From the NCBI GenBank assembly GCA_030524175.1, contig JAUNHC010000005.1:110506-174505 (forward strand): a stretch of 64,000 nt of DNA, read 5' to 3'. Shown one piece after another: positions 36,687-44,490 of this stretch. How positions within the stretch are numbered: the first letter of the stretch is position 1; the number at the start of each line of letters is the position of its first letter. The position numbers and the translations under genes are program-made. The notes under the pieces are model-generated. The model ran no database searches. It saw only the letters and a program-made list of their open reading frames with translations, and had not been told where the DNA came from. Origin of the DNA: Eubacteriales bacterium. GTDB lineage: Bacteria > Bacillota > Clostridia > Lachnospirales > Lachnospiraceae.

Positions 36687-36960
36687 AAGGAATTGTTTGA
36701 AGAAATACGTCATACACTTGTGATGAAAGATTTATATTCGCAAAGGAAAGAAACCATTGAAGAATCTTCGGAATTACAAAGGAGAATCGCGGTTTCGGAT
36801 ATACACAGATATTTTGAAAATCCTGAACGGAAAAGAAAGCCTGGCTTACATTTGCAGTATGAATTTTAAAAAGCTGGCAAAGATTAAAGCAAAGTGGCGA
36901 TTCCTGGGGGAAGAAGACCCGCTGAAATTTTCTATTTTATACGCAATTAAATTAATAAAA
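36687..36960 (+). pseudogene. IS1182-type transposase C-terminal remnant, frameshifted
   Basis: In one plus-strand frame the region reads EEIRHTLVMKDLYSQRKETIE, with the order and spacing of the IS1182 transposase pattern around the catalytic Glu (typically an R-K-E-T-I-E-R run). It then breaks, and the next frame continues with RFRIYTDILKI and ICSMNFKKLAKI, matching the family's end (A-x-x-N-L-K-K-L-A-K). The N-terminal two thirds are missing. At least one frameshift and several stops show it is dead. It lies directly beside the island promoter and marks the right edge of the accessory region. Confidence 0.75.
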
Positions 36961-36963
36961 GAA

Positions 36964-36998
36964 AAATGGCCCTGGGGTACAAATCCCAGAGCCACTTT
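36964..36998 (-). terminator. Terminator after the trigger-factor-like gene
   Basis: On the minus strand TGGCTCTGGG / CCCAGGGCCA (one-base bulge, 8-base loop) is followed by TTTTTCTTTTATT. It lies about 50 bases past the stop at 37046 and may also end transcription of the IS remnant on the other strand. Confidence 0.75.
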
Positions 36999-37045
36999 GT
37001 CTACAGTCTAAGCACCCATTTCGGGGGGCCGTATTTTTTATTTTA

Positions 37046-38404
37046 TTATTTTGCATTATCAGTATCATCTGCCGTTGACTGGTTTTTCGTACCGTCACTC
37101 TTATTGTCGCCGCTCTCAGCACCCTTATCCTGGGTATCTTCAGCTTCTCCGGTACTGCTGCCGGTCCCGGCATCCTCTTCCTCGTCTACGATCCCTTCGT
37201 CAATGCCCTTGCTTTCATCGCCGCCGTCGCCGCTTTCTCCCACAAGTTCGCCATTGGATACCTTTTCTTCTACTTTAGCATTTTCTACGACAAAGGTTTC
37301 GACTCTCATAAGACCTACAGCCTCATTTACGGCTGCCTGTCCATGCTGTGCCACAAGGTCTTCCAGGTCCTTGGCATTATAATTGCTGACCATCTGTTCC
37401 TGGATTTCAAGGCATTCTTTATCATCCAGGCTCATACCTTCCGCATCCATAATTCCCTGTACAATCAAATTCTGCCGCACTTTAGCTTCTGCATACTGCT
37501 TACACTGTTCCTCGAAATCATCCATGGATATCCCCTGAGACTCAACAAAATCCTCAAGCTCCATATTTCCCTGCTGTGCATAAAGAGTCATCAGCTTTTT
37601 GAACTCTGTAACAGCATTGTCCACATCTTCCTGAGGGTATTCCATTACCTCGGAATTATTGAGAATCGTACTCCACGCTGTACTTCTCAGATTACTCTCA
37701 GCGTTAGCCCTGGCAGTCTCTTCCAAATCCTTTTTGACACCTGCACGGTATTCATCTACAGTTGTATATTCTGTATTCTTGGCAACCCAAGCATCTGTAA
37801 GCTCCTGTACCCGGCGGAAGTTCTGCAGTGTGATCTTAAAGACTGCCGGCTGTCCTGCTAAATCTTCCTGAGGATATTCTTCAGGAAATGTCACATCCAC
37901 ATCCTTGGTCTCACCCTTCTTCATTCCGATGATTCCCTCTTCGAAGCCCGGAATAAAACCGCCGTCTCCCACAGTTATATCATAGTTATTGGCTGTACCG
38001 CCGTCAAAGGCTTCCCCGTCTTTTGTCCCCACAAAGTTGACTGTAACAAGGTCGCCCTCCTGAACAGTACCGTTCTTATCTGTCACTTCCTCAGCCTTAT
38101 TCTTCATTTCCGTCTGAATCTGTGCATCAATCTCGTCATCTGTCACTTCTTCTACAGTATTGTCAAGGACAAGGCCTTTATATTCTCCAATAGTGACATA
38201 TTTATCCACATTATCAACAGAAACCAGACGCGTCCCAAAGCTCTTAGGTTCCTCTGCCTTCTGCTCATCCTCTGTGTTATTCTCCTCCTGCTGTGTTTCA
38301 GTGCCGGACTGATTCTCCTCCTGCTTCTTACCGTCGTCACCGCAGGCTGTCATAGTAAGTGCTGCACACATGGCTAAAATAGCCAGACATGTCTTTTTCT
38401 TCAT
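37046..38404 (-). CDS. Trigger-factor-like PPIase lipoprotein with acidic tail
   Basis: The ATG at 38404 follows AAGGGAG; the frame start at 38443 has no site. The 452-residue product begins with a lipoprotein signal (TMTAC, Cys21), so it acts outside the membrane. Next come an FKBP-type domain (about 85-190; VTVNFVGTKDGEAFDGG and PGFEEGIIGMKKGE) and a trigger-factor C-terminal-like helical region (about 195-370). The ribosome-binding N-domain of true trigger factor is missing. It probably helps secreted proteins fold, like the foldase at 2986. The last ~65 residues are an Asp/Glu/Gly/Ser-rich disordered tail. It is transcribed alone. Confidence 0.85.
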   Translation of the reverse strand: MKKKTCLAILAMCAALTMTACGDDGKKQEENQSGTETQQEENNTEDEQKAEEPKSFGTRLVSVDNVDKYVTIGEYKGLVLDNTVEEVTDDEIDAQIQTEMKNKAEEVTDKNGTVQEGDLVTVNFVGTKDGEAFDGGTANNYDITVGDGGFIPGFEEGIIGMKKGETKDVDVTFPEEYPQEDLAGQPAVFKITLQNFRRVQELTDAWVAKNTEYTTVDEYRAGVKKDLEETARANAESNLRSTAWSTILNNSEVMEYPQEDVDNAVTEFKKLMTLYAQQGNMELEDFVESQGISMDDFEEQCKQYAEAKVRQNLIVQGIMDAEGMSLDDKECLEIQEQMVSNYNAKDLEDLVAQHGQAAVNEAVGLMRVETFVVENAKVEEKVSNGELVGESGDGGDESKGIDEGIVDEEEDAGTGSSTGEAEDTQDKGAESGDNKSDGTKNQSTADDTDNAK

Positions 38405-38577
38405 AAAATACTCCCTTCGTTTTCCGTTTTTGGAAAAAAACAAGCTTTCTCCTTAAACGTTCCTATGTGTTTTATACCACATTTCCGCTCAAAAAGAAAG
38501 CCTGTGTGTCTATTTCATTATTTTTTAAGATTTATAAATATAACAGTTTGGGCAACTCTGCCCTGTTAATTATTAGA

Positions 38578-39987
38578 TTACATTGGAGGTACCGGTTCCG
38601 GTCTCGAGGAATCCCACACTGCGGATACATCAAATAAATCACTAAGCATTTCAGGATTATAATACATACGGTATCCATCCAGGTTTCTTCTTCCCTGTCG
38701 GAAATACTGGTCAGTGATCTGTACCCAATACTGATTGGAATCCACGTTACAGTAATAGTCATAACCCCGGCTCTTATAATATGCAAACTTAGGATTATCC
38801 ATGGTATATCCCTCCCAGTTGCCGATATCTGCGCCGAATGCAAAAATGATCATATCTGTGCTGCCCAATATGGGGGCAACATTTGCTTCCCATCTCTCAT
38901 TATCTGTCTGAAGCTGTTCCGCACTTGAATCAGTGGCATTTCTATGCCCCCAGGTATGGCTTGCGAACTCCCATCCGTCTGCCTTCATGGCATCAGCAAC
39001 CGCAGTCGCCTGCTGTACTTCCTGTTCAAAGTTAAAATCAGGGTGGCTGTCAAGGAACTGCTTCTGGTCATCCTGCAGGTTCTCCCCGGTCTTATAGGCA
39101 ATATCTGTCCTGTAGCCAAAAACGCCGTTATATCCCGTCATAGCAAGAATCCCTTTCCGCCCATGATAAGAAAAATCAGGGTGTTCCTTGATAAAGGTAT
39201 TGAGCAGCGGCACCATATCATAATCACCTATAGAAACACTGCCGTCATCCTCAATATACTCACACTTTACTTCTCCGTTCTGATCCAGGACAAGTTTATT
39301 TGCGAAACCATCACCGTCCATATAATGATAATAACTCACATCATCCTGAGACAGTACAAAAGGAATCTTACCAGGCGGAAGCATTATCTTTCCCCGGCTC
39401 ATGGAACCATCCTCGTTCACTATCGCCATATCATGAGGACTTACAAGAACATATCCCTTGTCATACATGGACTGGGTAATCTTGTTAAACTCATCTATTG
39501 TTGTCATCACCTGATTATATCCGGCCTCATGGGCATCTCCGTCAAAAGCTTTGCTGGTATCCTTTATCAAAGTATGATAGAACACATGAGTTATCTGCTC
39601 AAGAGGATATTCCACACAGGTAGCCTTTGTATTTTCATACTCTGCCACAGCTGCTTTCATGTCCTCGTTGGATTCATAATCCGGCTGGCTCTTCAAAAGC
39701 TCGATGGCACCGTCGTAATCATACTGGACTGCTTTAAACGAAGCCTGTTCCAAAGGTGTTTTATCCCCCTGCTGCATGTCCTCTCCCGGTGTGTCAGCCT
39801 CCGGTTCCGGTTCTGGTTCCTCTGTAGGTTCCGGCTCCGGCACAGCCGTTGGTGTCACCGCCTCTGCCTTTGGCTTTTCATCCTCCTTGAACGGTACATC
39901 ATCCTGAAACGGCAGAAGACCACAGCCGCTTAGCAGAAAAGCCGCACACAAAGCAGACAATAGAATGCTGATTGTTTTTTTCTTCAT
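38578..39987 (-). CDS. NodB-type polysaccharide deacetylase lipoprotein
   Basis: The 469-residue protein has a lipoprotein signal (LLSGCG, Cys22), a Pro/Glu-rich linker and, from about 90, a region of ~50 residues with the TPR-like pattern YDGAIELLK. The deacetylase domain follows: SQDDVSYYHYMDGDG in place of the usual TFDDGP (the Asp-Asp pair is kept) and HTWGHRN as the zinc His pair, then FAFGADIGNW. Divergence from classical NodB suggests a specific substrate. It is a paralogue of the next gene, most similar over the last 400 residues. AAGGGG precedes the ATG at 39987, and the two genes are 36 bases apart. Confidence 0.8.
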   Translation of the reverse strand: MKKKTISILLSALCAAFLLSGCGLLPFQDDVPFKEDEKPKAEAVTPTAVPEPEPTEEPEPEPEADTPGEDMQQGDKTPLEQASFKAVQYDYDGAIELLKSQPDYESNEDMKAAVAEYENTKATCVEYPLEQITHVFYHTLIKDTSKAFDGDAHEAGYNQVMTTIDEFNKITQSMYDKGYVLVSPHDMAIVNEDGSMSRGKIMLPPGKIPFVLSQDDVSYYHYMDGDGFANKLVLDQNGEVKCEYIEDDGSVSIGDYDMVPLLNTFIKEHPDFSYHGRKGILAMTGYNGVFGYRTDIAYKTGENLQDDQKQFLDSHPDFNFEQEVQQATAVADAMKADGWEFASHTWGHRNATDSSAEQLQTDNERWEANVAPILGSTDMIIFAFGADIGNWEGYTMDNPKFAYYKSRGYDYYCNVDSNQYWVQITDQYFRQGRRNLDGYRMYYNPEMLSDLFDVSAVWDSSRPEPVPPM

Positions 39988-40022
39988 TATTTATTCCCCT
40001 TTCTTTTGTCCCCCTTGTTATC

Positions 40023-41750
40023 TCAGCCCATCGGCGGCACCGGCACCGGTCTCGCCGGATCAAATACCTCCTTGACATCAAACAAATCCTCCAATAATTC
40101 CGGGTTGTAATACATACGGTACCCATCCAGATTTCTTCTGCCCTGACGCAAATATCTGTCCCGCAGTTGTACAGAATATTTTCTGGAATCAACATTACAG
40201 AAATAATTATATCCCTGTCCCTTCAAAAATTCGTATTTATCACCGGAATAATCCTCCTGCCCGGCCATGTCTGTACCAAAAGCAAAAATAATGATATCCG
40301 TCCCCCCTATGATCGGATCAACATTATCCTTGAACCTCTGGGTATCACCCTGAAGCCGTTCAAGTGAAATATCAGCAATATTCTGATGTCCCCATGTATG
40401 GCTTGCAAAAAGCCATCCCTGCTCCTTCATAGCCTGGGCTACCTTCCTGGCACCTTCACGCTCTTCTTCCAGACTGAAATCGGGATGAGCATCAAGCCAT
40501 GCAACCTTGTTAGCGTCCAGGTCATCCGGGCGTGTCTCATAGCTGATATCTGTCCGGTAACCAAGAATACCGTTATATCCCGTTAATGCAATAATGCCCT
40601 TGGCCCCACGGTATGAAAAATCCGGATGTTCCTCCACAAATCTGTCAATAAGAGGTACCATATCATAGTCTCCCACAGAAATGCTTCCATCATCCTCCAC
40701 ATATTCATTACGCACCTTGCCGCTCTCATCGACCACAAGCTTGGTGGGGTAGCCGTCCCCATCCATATAGTGATAATAGCTCACATCATCCTGAGAAAGC
40801 ACAAAAGGGATTTTCCCAGGGGGCAGCATTATTTCTCCCGGAGTAAGGGTGCCGTCCTCGTTGGCTTTTGCCATATCATAAAGACTGACCATCACATAAC
40901 CTTTGTCATACATGATCTGAGTTATCTTATTGAACTCATCTATTGTTGTCATTACCTGATTGTAGTCACCCTCTTTATAGTCGCCGTCAAAGGCCTTACC
41001 TGTATCAACGATCATGGAATGATAAAATACATGTGTAATCTCCTCCAGCGGCCATGACACACAAGAAGCCTTCGCCTCCTCAAATTCCTTGACTGCCTGT
41101 TTCATATCCTTACTTTTGCTATAGGCAGGATCACTTTTCAAAAGCTCTATGGCTTTATCATAATCATATTGAGCAGCGTGAAATCTGGCGTCCGCAATTA
41201 TGGCACTGTGCTCTTCCCTATCCTTGTCAGACATAGCACCATCGGTTTGTAAAGCTTTACCCTTATCCTTGCCGCCAGCCTCACCCTGATTCTCTCCCCC
41301 GCCTGAACCAGCTCCAGGATCATCCTTTCCTCCGTCTGCTGTTCCTGCCCCTGAAACAACGGCGGTTTTATCATTTGTCCCCTGGACAGGCGTCCCGGCA
41401 GACAATCCCTGTTTTATTTTTCCGCCGTAAAAAACTGCGGTTAATATAACAGCCGCGGCCGCAACGGTCAGCACACCTGCTGCTATCCTCTTCCGTTTCC
41501 TCTTTCTGCGCCGGTTCTTAATCCGTTCCATTCGGATACGCCGCCTTGTCTCATAAGCTGCATCATCGCTGCCTGCATCATCACTGTCATCAGCCTCTTC
41601 CAGGAAATTTCCCGTATGAGGTTCTTTCTCACTTACCGGATTGGATTCATCCTCGCTAACCGAATTAAAATCTTCCTCACTTAAAGGAAGCTCCAACTCA
41701 CGGGAAATCATGTCATCCGGTTTCCTGTTCTCTGTTTTCATCTCCTTCAT
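40023..41750 (-). CDS. Membrane-anchored NodB-type deacetylase, paralogue of the next gene
   Basis: The start is uncertain: the frame runs to a TTG at 41813 (preceded by AAGGA) and the first ATG is 41750; I give the ATG. Counting from there the ~575-residue protein has an acidic cytoplasmic stretch, a basic KRKRK cluster and one membrane segment near 90-110, then a Gly/Asp/Lys-rich linker. The remaining ~400 residues match the lipoprotein paralogue: YDKAIELLKSDP, SQDDVSYYHYMDGDG, SHTWGHQN, FAFGTDMAG. The catalytic Asp pair and zinc His pair are kept. This looks like a tandem duplication with one copy lipid-anchored and one membrane-anchored. Confidence 0.78.
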   Translation of the reverse strand: MKEMKTENRKPDDMISRELELPLSEEDFNSVSEDESNPVSEKEPHTGNFLEEADDSDDAGSDDAAYETRRRIRMERIKNRRRKRKRKRIAAGVLTVAAAAVILTAVFYGGKIKQGLSAGTPVQGTNDKTAVVSGAGTADGGKDDPGAGSGGGENQGEAGGKDKGKALQTDGAMSDKDREEHSAIIADARFHAAQYDYDKAIELLKSDPAYSKSKDMKQAVKEFEEAKASCVSWPLEEITHVFYHSMIVDTGKAFDGDYKEGDYNQVMTTIDEFNKITQIMYDKGYVMVSLYDMAKANEDGTLTPGEIMLPPGKIPFVLSQDDVSYYHYMDGDGYPTKLVVDESGKVRNEYVEDDGSISVGDYDMVPLIDRFVEEHPDFSYRGAKGIIALTGYNGILGYRTDISYETRPDDLDANKVAWLDAHPDFSLEEEREGARKVAQAMKEQGWLFASHTWGHQNIADISLERLQGDTQRFKDNVDPIIGGTDIIIFAFGTDMAGQEDYSGDKYEFLKGQGYNYFCNVDSRKYSVQLRDRYLRQGRRNLDGYRMYYNPELLEDLFDVKEVFDPARPVPVPPMG

Positions 41751-41999
41751 TATACGCTTCCATTCTCCTTCACTATGGTGATATGTATCACGGATAGTAT
41801 AACCACCCGACAAAAATCTATCCTTGTCGAAAATTGTCGTATTTTAATTATAACTGCTTATAGTCCAAATTTCCACCATTTTCTGTCAGTGATTTCCCTT
41901 TCTGCCTGCCGAAGCATTGCAGTACCGGGATTCCCATTCAGCCAGCCATGTTTCTGCCTAAAAATCTCCTAGTTCTGATCACCTCTTTTCCGCACAAAA

Positions 42000-42043
42000 A
42001 AGAGAGCCTTTCGATACAACAAGTATAAACAAAAAGCTCTCTT
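42000..42043 (-). terminator. Terminator-like hairpin upstream of the NodB gene pair
   Basis: AAGAGAGC and GCTCTCTT with extra A-T pairing in a 28-base loop region are followed on the minus strand by TTTTTTG. No minus-strand gene ends near it, so it may be an attenuator in the leader of the gene starting at 41750. A second small hairpin GCAGC/GCTGC lies at 42071-42084. Together with the promoter at 42141 this is what the 476-base gap 41751-42227 holds. Confidence 0.5.
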
Positions 42044-42140
42044 ATTCTGTAATATTAAACTTTTTTCGCGGCAGCTAACGCTGCACTCCGGTCTGGGCTG
42101 AAATAACGGAAATATTGCTGGAAATAATTTGTTTTAATAA

Positions 42141-42169
42141 TTGCGTTTTATAGGAAATGATGGTAGAAT
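42141..42169 (+). promoter_or_regulatory. Probable promoter of the small membrane-anchored protein
   Basis: TTGCGT and TAGAAT with a 17-base spacer, about 59 bases before the ATG at 42228. Confidence 0.6.
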
Positions 42170-42227
42170 ATACTTCGCGTAATGGATTTTATTGCAGAAT
42201 AAATATTCCACATTTAGGAGGATGCAT

Positions 42228-42671
42228 ATGAGTACAGTAACGATAGTCCTTCTGGTCATCCTGGTTATCCTGATCGGCTTACTGATTGGCTTATATTTTT
42301 TCGGAAAAAAAGCTCAGAAGAAACAGGATGCACAGCAGGCACAGATTGAAGCCACAAAACAGACCGTTTCCATGCTGGTCATTGACAAGAAGCGGCTGCC
42401 GCTGAAACAGTCCGGGCTTCCTCAGATGGTCATTGACCAGACCCCGAAGCTTATGCGCCGTTCCAAGCTTCCTATTGTCAAGGCTAAGGTAGGCCCTAAG
42501 ATTTCCGTATTGATAGCAGATGAAAAGATTTACGATCTGATCCCTGTGAAAAAAGAAATTAAGGCAGAGGTCAGCGGATTATACATAGTAGGCGTCCGCG
42601 GTATCAGAGGTCCGCTGGAAGCTCCGGCTAAGAAGAAAAAAGGCTTTTTCAAACGGATGTTTAATAAATAA
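42228..42671 (+). CDS. Small membrane-anchored conserved protein
   Basis: The ATG at 42228 has AGGAGG six bases upstream; the frame opens at 42192 but that start is unsupported. The 147-residue protein has one N-terminal membrane segment (about 4-24), a short coil rich in Gln, Lys and Ala, then a basic beta-rich domain with a Lys-rich end (AKKKKGFFKRMFNK). I recognise it as a type conserved in Lachnospiraceae but with no assigned function. Its shape (single anchor, basic tail) is similar to YajC-like or other membrane accessory proteins, which I do not claim. It has its own promoter and terminator. Confidence 0.8.
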   Translation: MSTVTIVLLVILVILIGLLIGLYFFGKKAQKKQDAQQAQIEATKQTVSMLVIDKKRLPLKQSGLPQMVIDQTPKLMRRSKLPIVKAKVGPKISVLIADEKIYDLIPVKKEIKAEVSGLYIVGVRGIRGPLEAPAKKKKGFFKRMFNK

Positions 42672-42700
42672 ATGACGATACGTGTTCCCCAAGGGCACAC

Positions 42701-42741
42701 AAATAAACCGCTGCTGGATTTAATCCGGCAGCGGTTTATTT
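42701..42741. terminator. Strong bidirectional terminator
   Basis: A near-perfect 20-base stem (AAATAAACCGCTGC... / ...GCAGCGGTTTATTT) with one G-T pair and a one-base spacer at the tip, flanked by A-rich and T-rich sequence. It separates convergent genes. Confidence 0.9.
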
Positions 42742-42814
42742 ATTTTTGATGTTCACTCTGTGACCTACTGTGCAAACCCGGGATATTCCCGTCAGACAGC
42801 AGTTTTTATTTACT

Positions 42815-43261
42815 TTATAACGTAAACTCCTTTGAATCCTTCGGCTGTGCCTGAATCGCCAGGAAGCAGTCAGCCACATGCTGCTGGTTCATATCCAGTG
42901 CATAATCAACTTTCATATTAATGCTCTCTTCGCTCTCTTTAAGTTCCAGGTTCGTCGCAGCGATCCCCATCTGGAGCGTTCCGTAAGGTGTTGTATAATA
43001 CGTCATATTCTTCTTGCCCTGTTCAAAAACCATGTGGACATTGATCAGGCCTTTTTTTCTCACTTCCATACCCTTGGGGGACATCTTTATGTAATTCACT
43101 GTAGCCTGGGGGAAGTCCTCCATCATTTCCTCATAGCGCAGATAATGGCTGCCGTTACGGAAGTAATATTCCCCCGGGACCACGATCTCTACCGGTTCCT
43201 GCTGTCCGTCCTCGTCCAGCACCTGAAGCCCGCGCACATGAATCAACACTTCTTTTTCCAT
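42815..43261 (-). CDS. DUF1934 (YwiB-like) beta-barrel protein
   Basis: The 148-residue protein matches the DUF1934 family: a lipocalin-like beta barrel with the conserved LRYEEMMEDFPQATVNYIK segment and TTPYGTLQMGIAAT near 95. The family is widespread in Firmicutes and has no agreed biochemical role. The start at 43261 has AGGAG 7 bases upstream. The gene follows murI by about 10 bases, so the two are one transcript; it ends at the strong bidirectional terminator. No signal peptide, so it is cytoplasmic. Confidence 0.85.
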   Translation of the reverse strand: MEKEVLIHVRGLQVLDEDGQQEPVEIVVPGEYYFRNGSHYLRYEEMMEDFPQATVNYIKMSPKGMEVRKKGLINVHMVFEQGKKNMTYYTTPYGTLQMGIAATNLELKESEESINMKVDYALDMNQQHVADCFLAIQAQPKDSKEFTL

Positions 43262-43270
43262 ATGTTTCTC

Positions 43271-44092
43271 CTAAAATCTTTCTATATCGATCTTCTGTGT
43301 CATTTCCACATCATATGGCAGTATTGAGTTGGCAAAGTCCTTAAACTTCTCCGCAAGATCACTGACATAAAAACGATATGGAAATTCCTCTTGTTCCTTA
43401 CCGGCACTTAACAGGTTCTCTTCCTTTAATAGCCGTCCCAACTCCAGTGCCGTCTCATAAGCCGGATTCACCAGGCGTACATCATCACCCATCACCTGGC
43501 GTATGACAGAACGCAGCAGGGGGTAGTGCGTACAGCCCAGGATCAATGTGTCAATCTCTTTTTCCTGTAATTCTCTGAGATATCTGGATGCCACCTCAAT
43601 CGTTACCGGATCATGGAGCCAGCCTTCCTCCACCAACGGCACAAACAGAGGACATGCTTTCCCGATAACTGTAATCTCCTGGTCCAGCCTCCTGAGGTAA
43701 TCCTCATGAATGCCGGTTCCCACAGTTCCCACAGTTCCGATCACGCCCACACGTTTATTTTTTGTCTCCTGTGCCGCCACTCTGGCGCCCGGCTCGATCA
43801 CTCCCAGTATGGGAATATCAAGCTCGTTCCTTATTTCTTCCAGAGCAAAAGCACTGGCGGTATTACAGGCAACCACAATGGCCTTCACCTGCTGCCCCTG
43901 AAGAAAACGGATGATCTGGCGGGAGTACCTGATAATAGTCTCTTTTGATTTACTTCCATAGGGAACTCTCGCCGTATCACCAAAATATACAATCTTTTCC
44001 GAAGGAAGGTTTCGCATGATTTCCCTTGCAACAGTCAGTCCTCCCACGCCGGAATCAAATACACCCACCGGCGCATTTCTGTCTATTTTCAT
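43271..44092 (-). CDS. murI: Glutamate racemase
   Basis: The 273-residue protein has the two-cysteine active site of the aspartate/glutamate racemase family: VVACNTASA near 75 and LILGCTHYPLL near 188, with the N-terminal GVFDSGVGGLTV and FGDTARVPYGSKS. It makes D-glutamate for peptidoglycan. Start at 44092 with GGAG eight bases upstream. It lies just after the small gene that closes the germination operon, 40 bases away, and is probably cotranscribed with DUF1934. Confidence 0.96.
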   Translation of the reverse strand: MKIDRNAPVGVFDSGVGGLTVAREIMRNLPSEKIVYFGDTARVPYGSKSKETIIRYSRQIIRFLQGQQVKAIVVACNTASAFALEEIRNELDIPILGVIEPGARVAAQETKNKRVGVIGTVGTVGTGIHEDYLRRLDQEITVIGKACPLFVPLVEEGWLHDPVTIEVASRYLRELQEKEIDTLILGCTHYPLLRSVIRQVMGDDVRLVNPAYETALELGRLLKEENLLSAGKEQEEFPYRFYVSDLAEKFKDFANSILPYDVEMTQKIDIERF

Positions 44093-44132
44093 TTGTCTTT
44101 CTCCATCTCTCTTGGTTGTTCATTTCATTCTA

Positions 44133-44429
44133 TCACCAATCAAGGGCTTTCGCAAGCCAGAAGGAGATCTTCACTTTTCTCCCCGTATTACTTCCATCCA
44201 TATGCTCCTGGCTGCCGCCGGCTTGCTGCTCTGCATTCCGGCCGCTGTCAGACTGCCCGGATTCTTCCATGGGCTGCGCAAAACAGAACTTGGGATACAT
44301 AACTCCCCACCATGCAAGGGAATTGCTCTTTTCTATTTGTTCAGGCATCCCTGATGCCAGCAAAGCCGCTGCCAGGCCGGCTATGAGGGACACTGTTATT
44401 TTGTGTTTTCTATCTTTTAACCAATTCAT
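44133..44429 (-). CDS. Small secreted or membrane protein after the ger fusion gene
   Basis: The 98-residue protein is preceded by AGGAGG with seven bases to the ATG, so I regard it as real. It has a basic N-terminus and one hydrophobic stretch (about 10-27; ITVSLIAGLAAALLASG), consistent with a signal anchor, followed by a polar tail with a Gln/Ser/Gly-rich stretch. It is not a family I recognise. It lies 62 bases downstream of the GerAB-GerAC fusion gene, so a role linked to germination is possible by context only. Confidence 0.6.
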   Translation of the reverse strand: MNWLKDRKHKITVSLIAGLAAALLASGMPEQIEKSNSLAWWGVMYPKFCFAQPMEESGQSDSGRNAEQQAGGSQEHMDGSNTGRKVKISFWLAKALDW

Positions 44430-44490
44430 TTTATTCCTCCTGATAACTTCCTGTTACTTTATATCAGGAGTATTGACACCGGCTTGTATT

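Noticed and set aside
36757-37011. An 84-codon plus-strand frame treated as a small gene
   Set aside because: Its middle matches the end of an IS1182 transposase and its end runs through a terminator hairpin, so it is part of a dead transposase.
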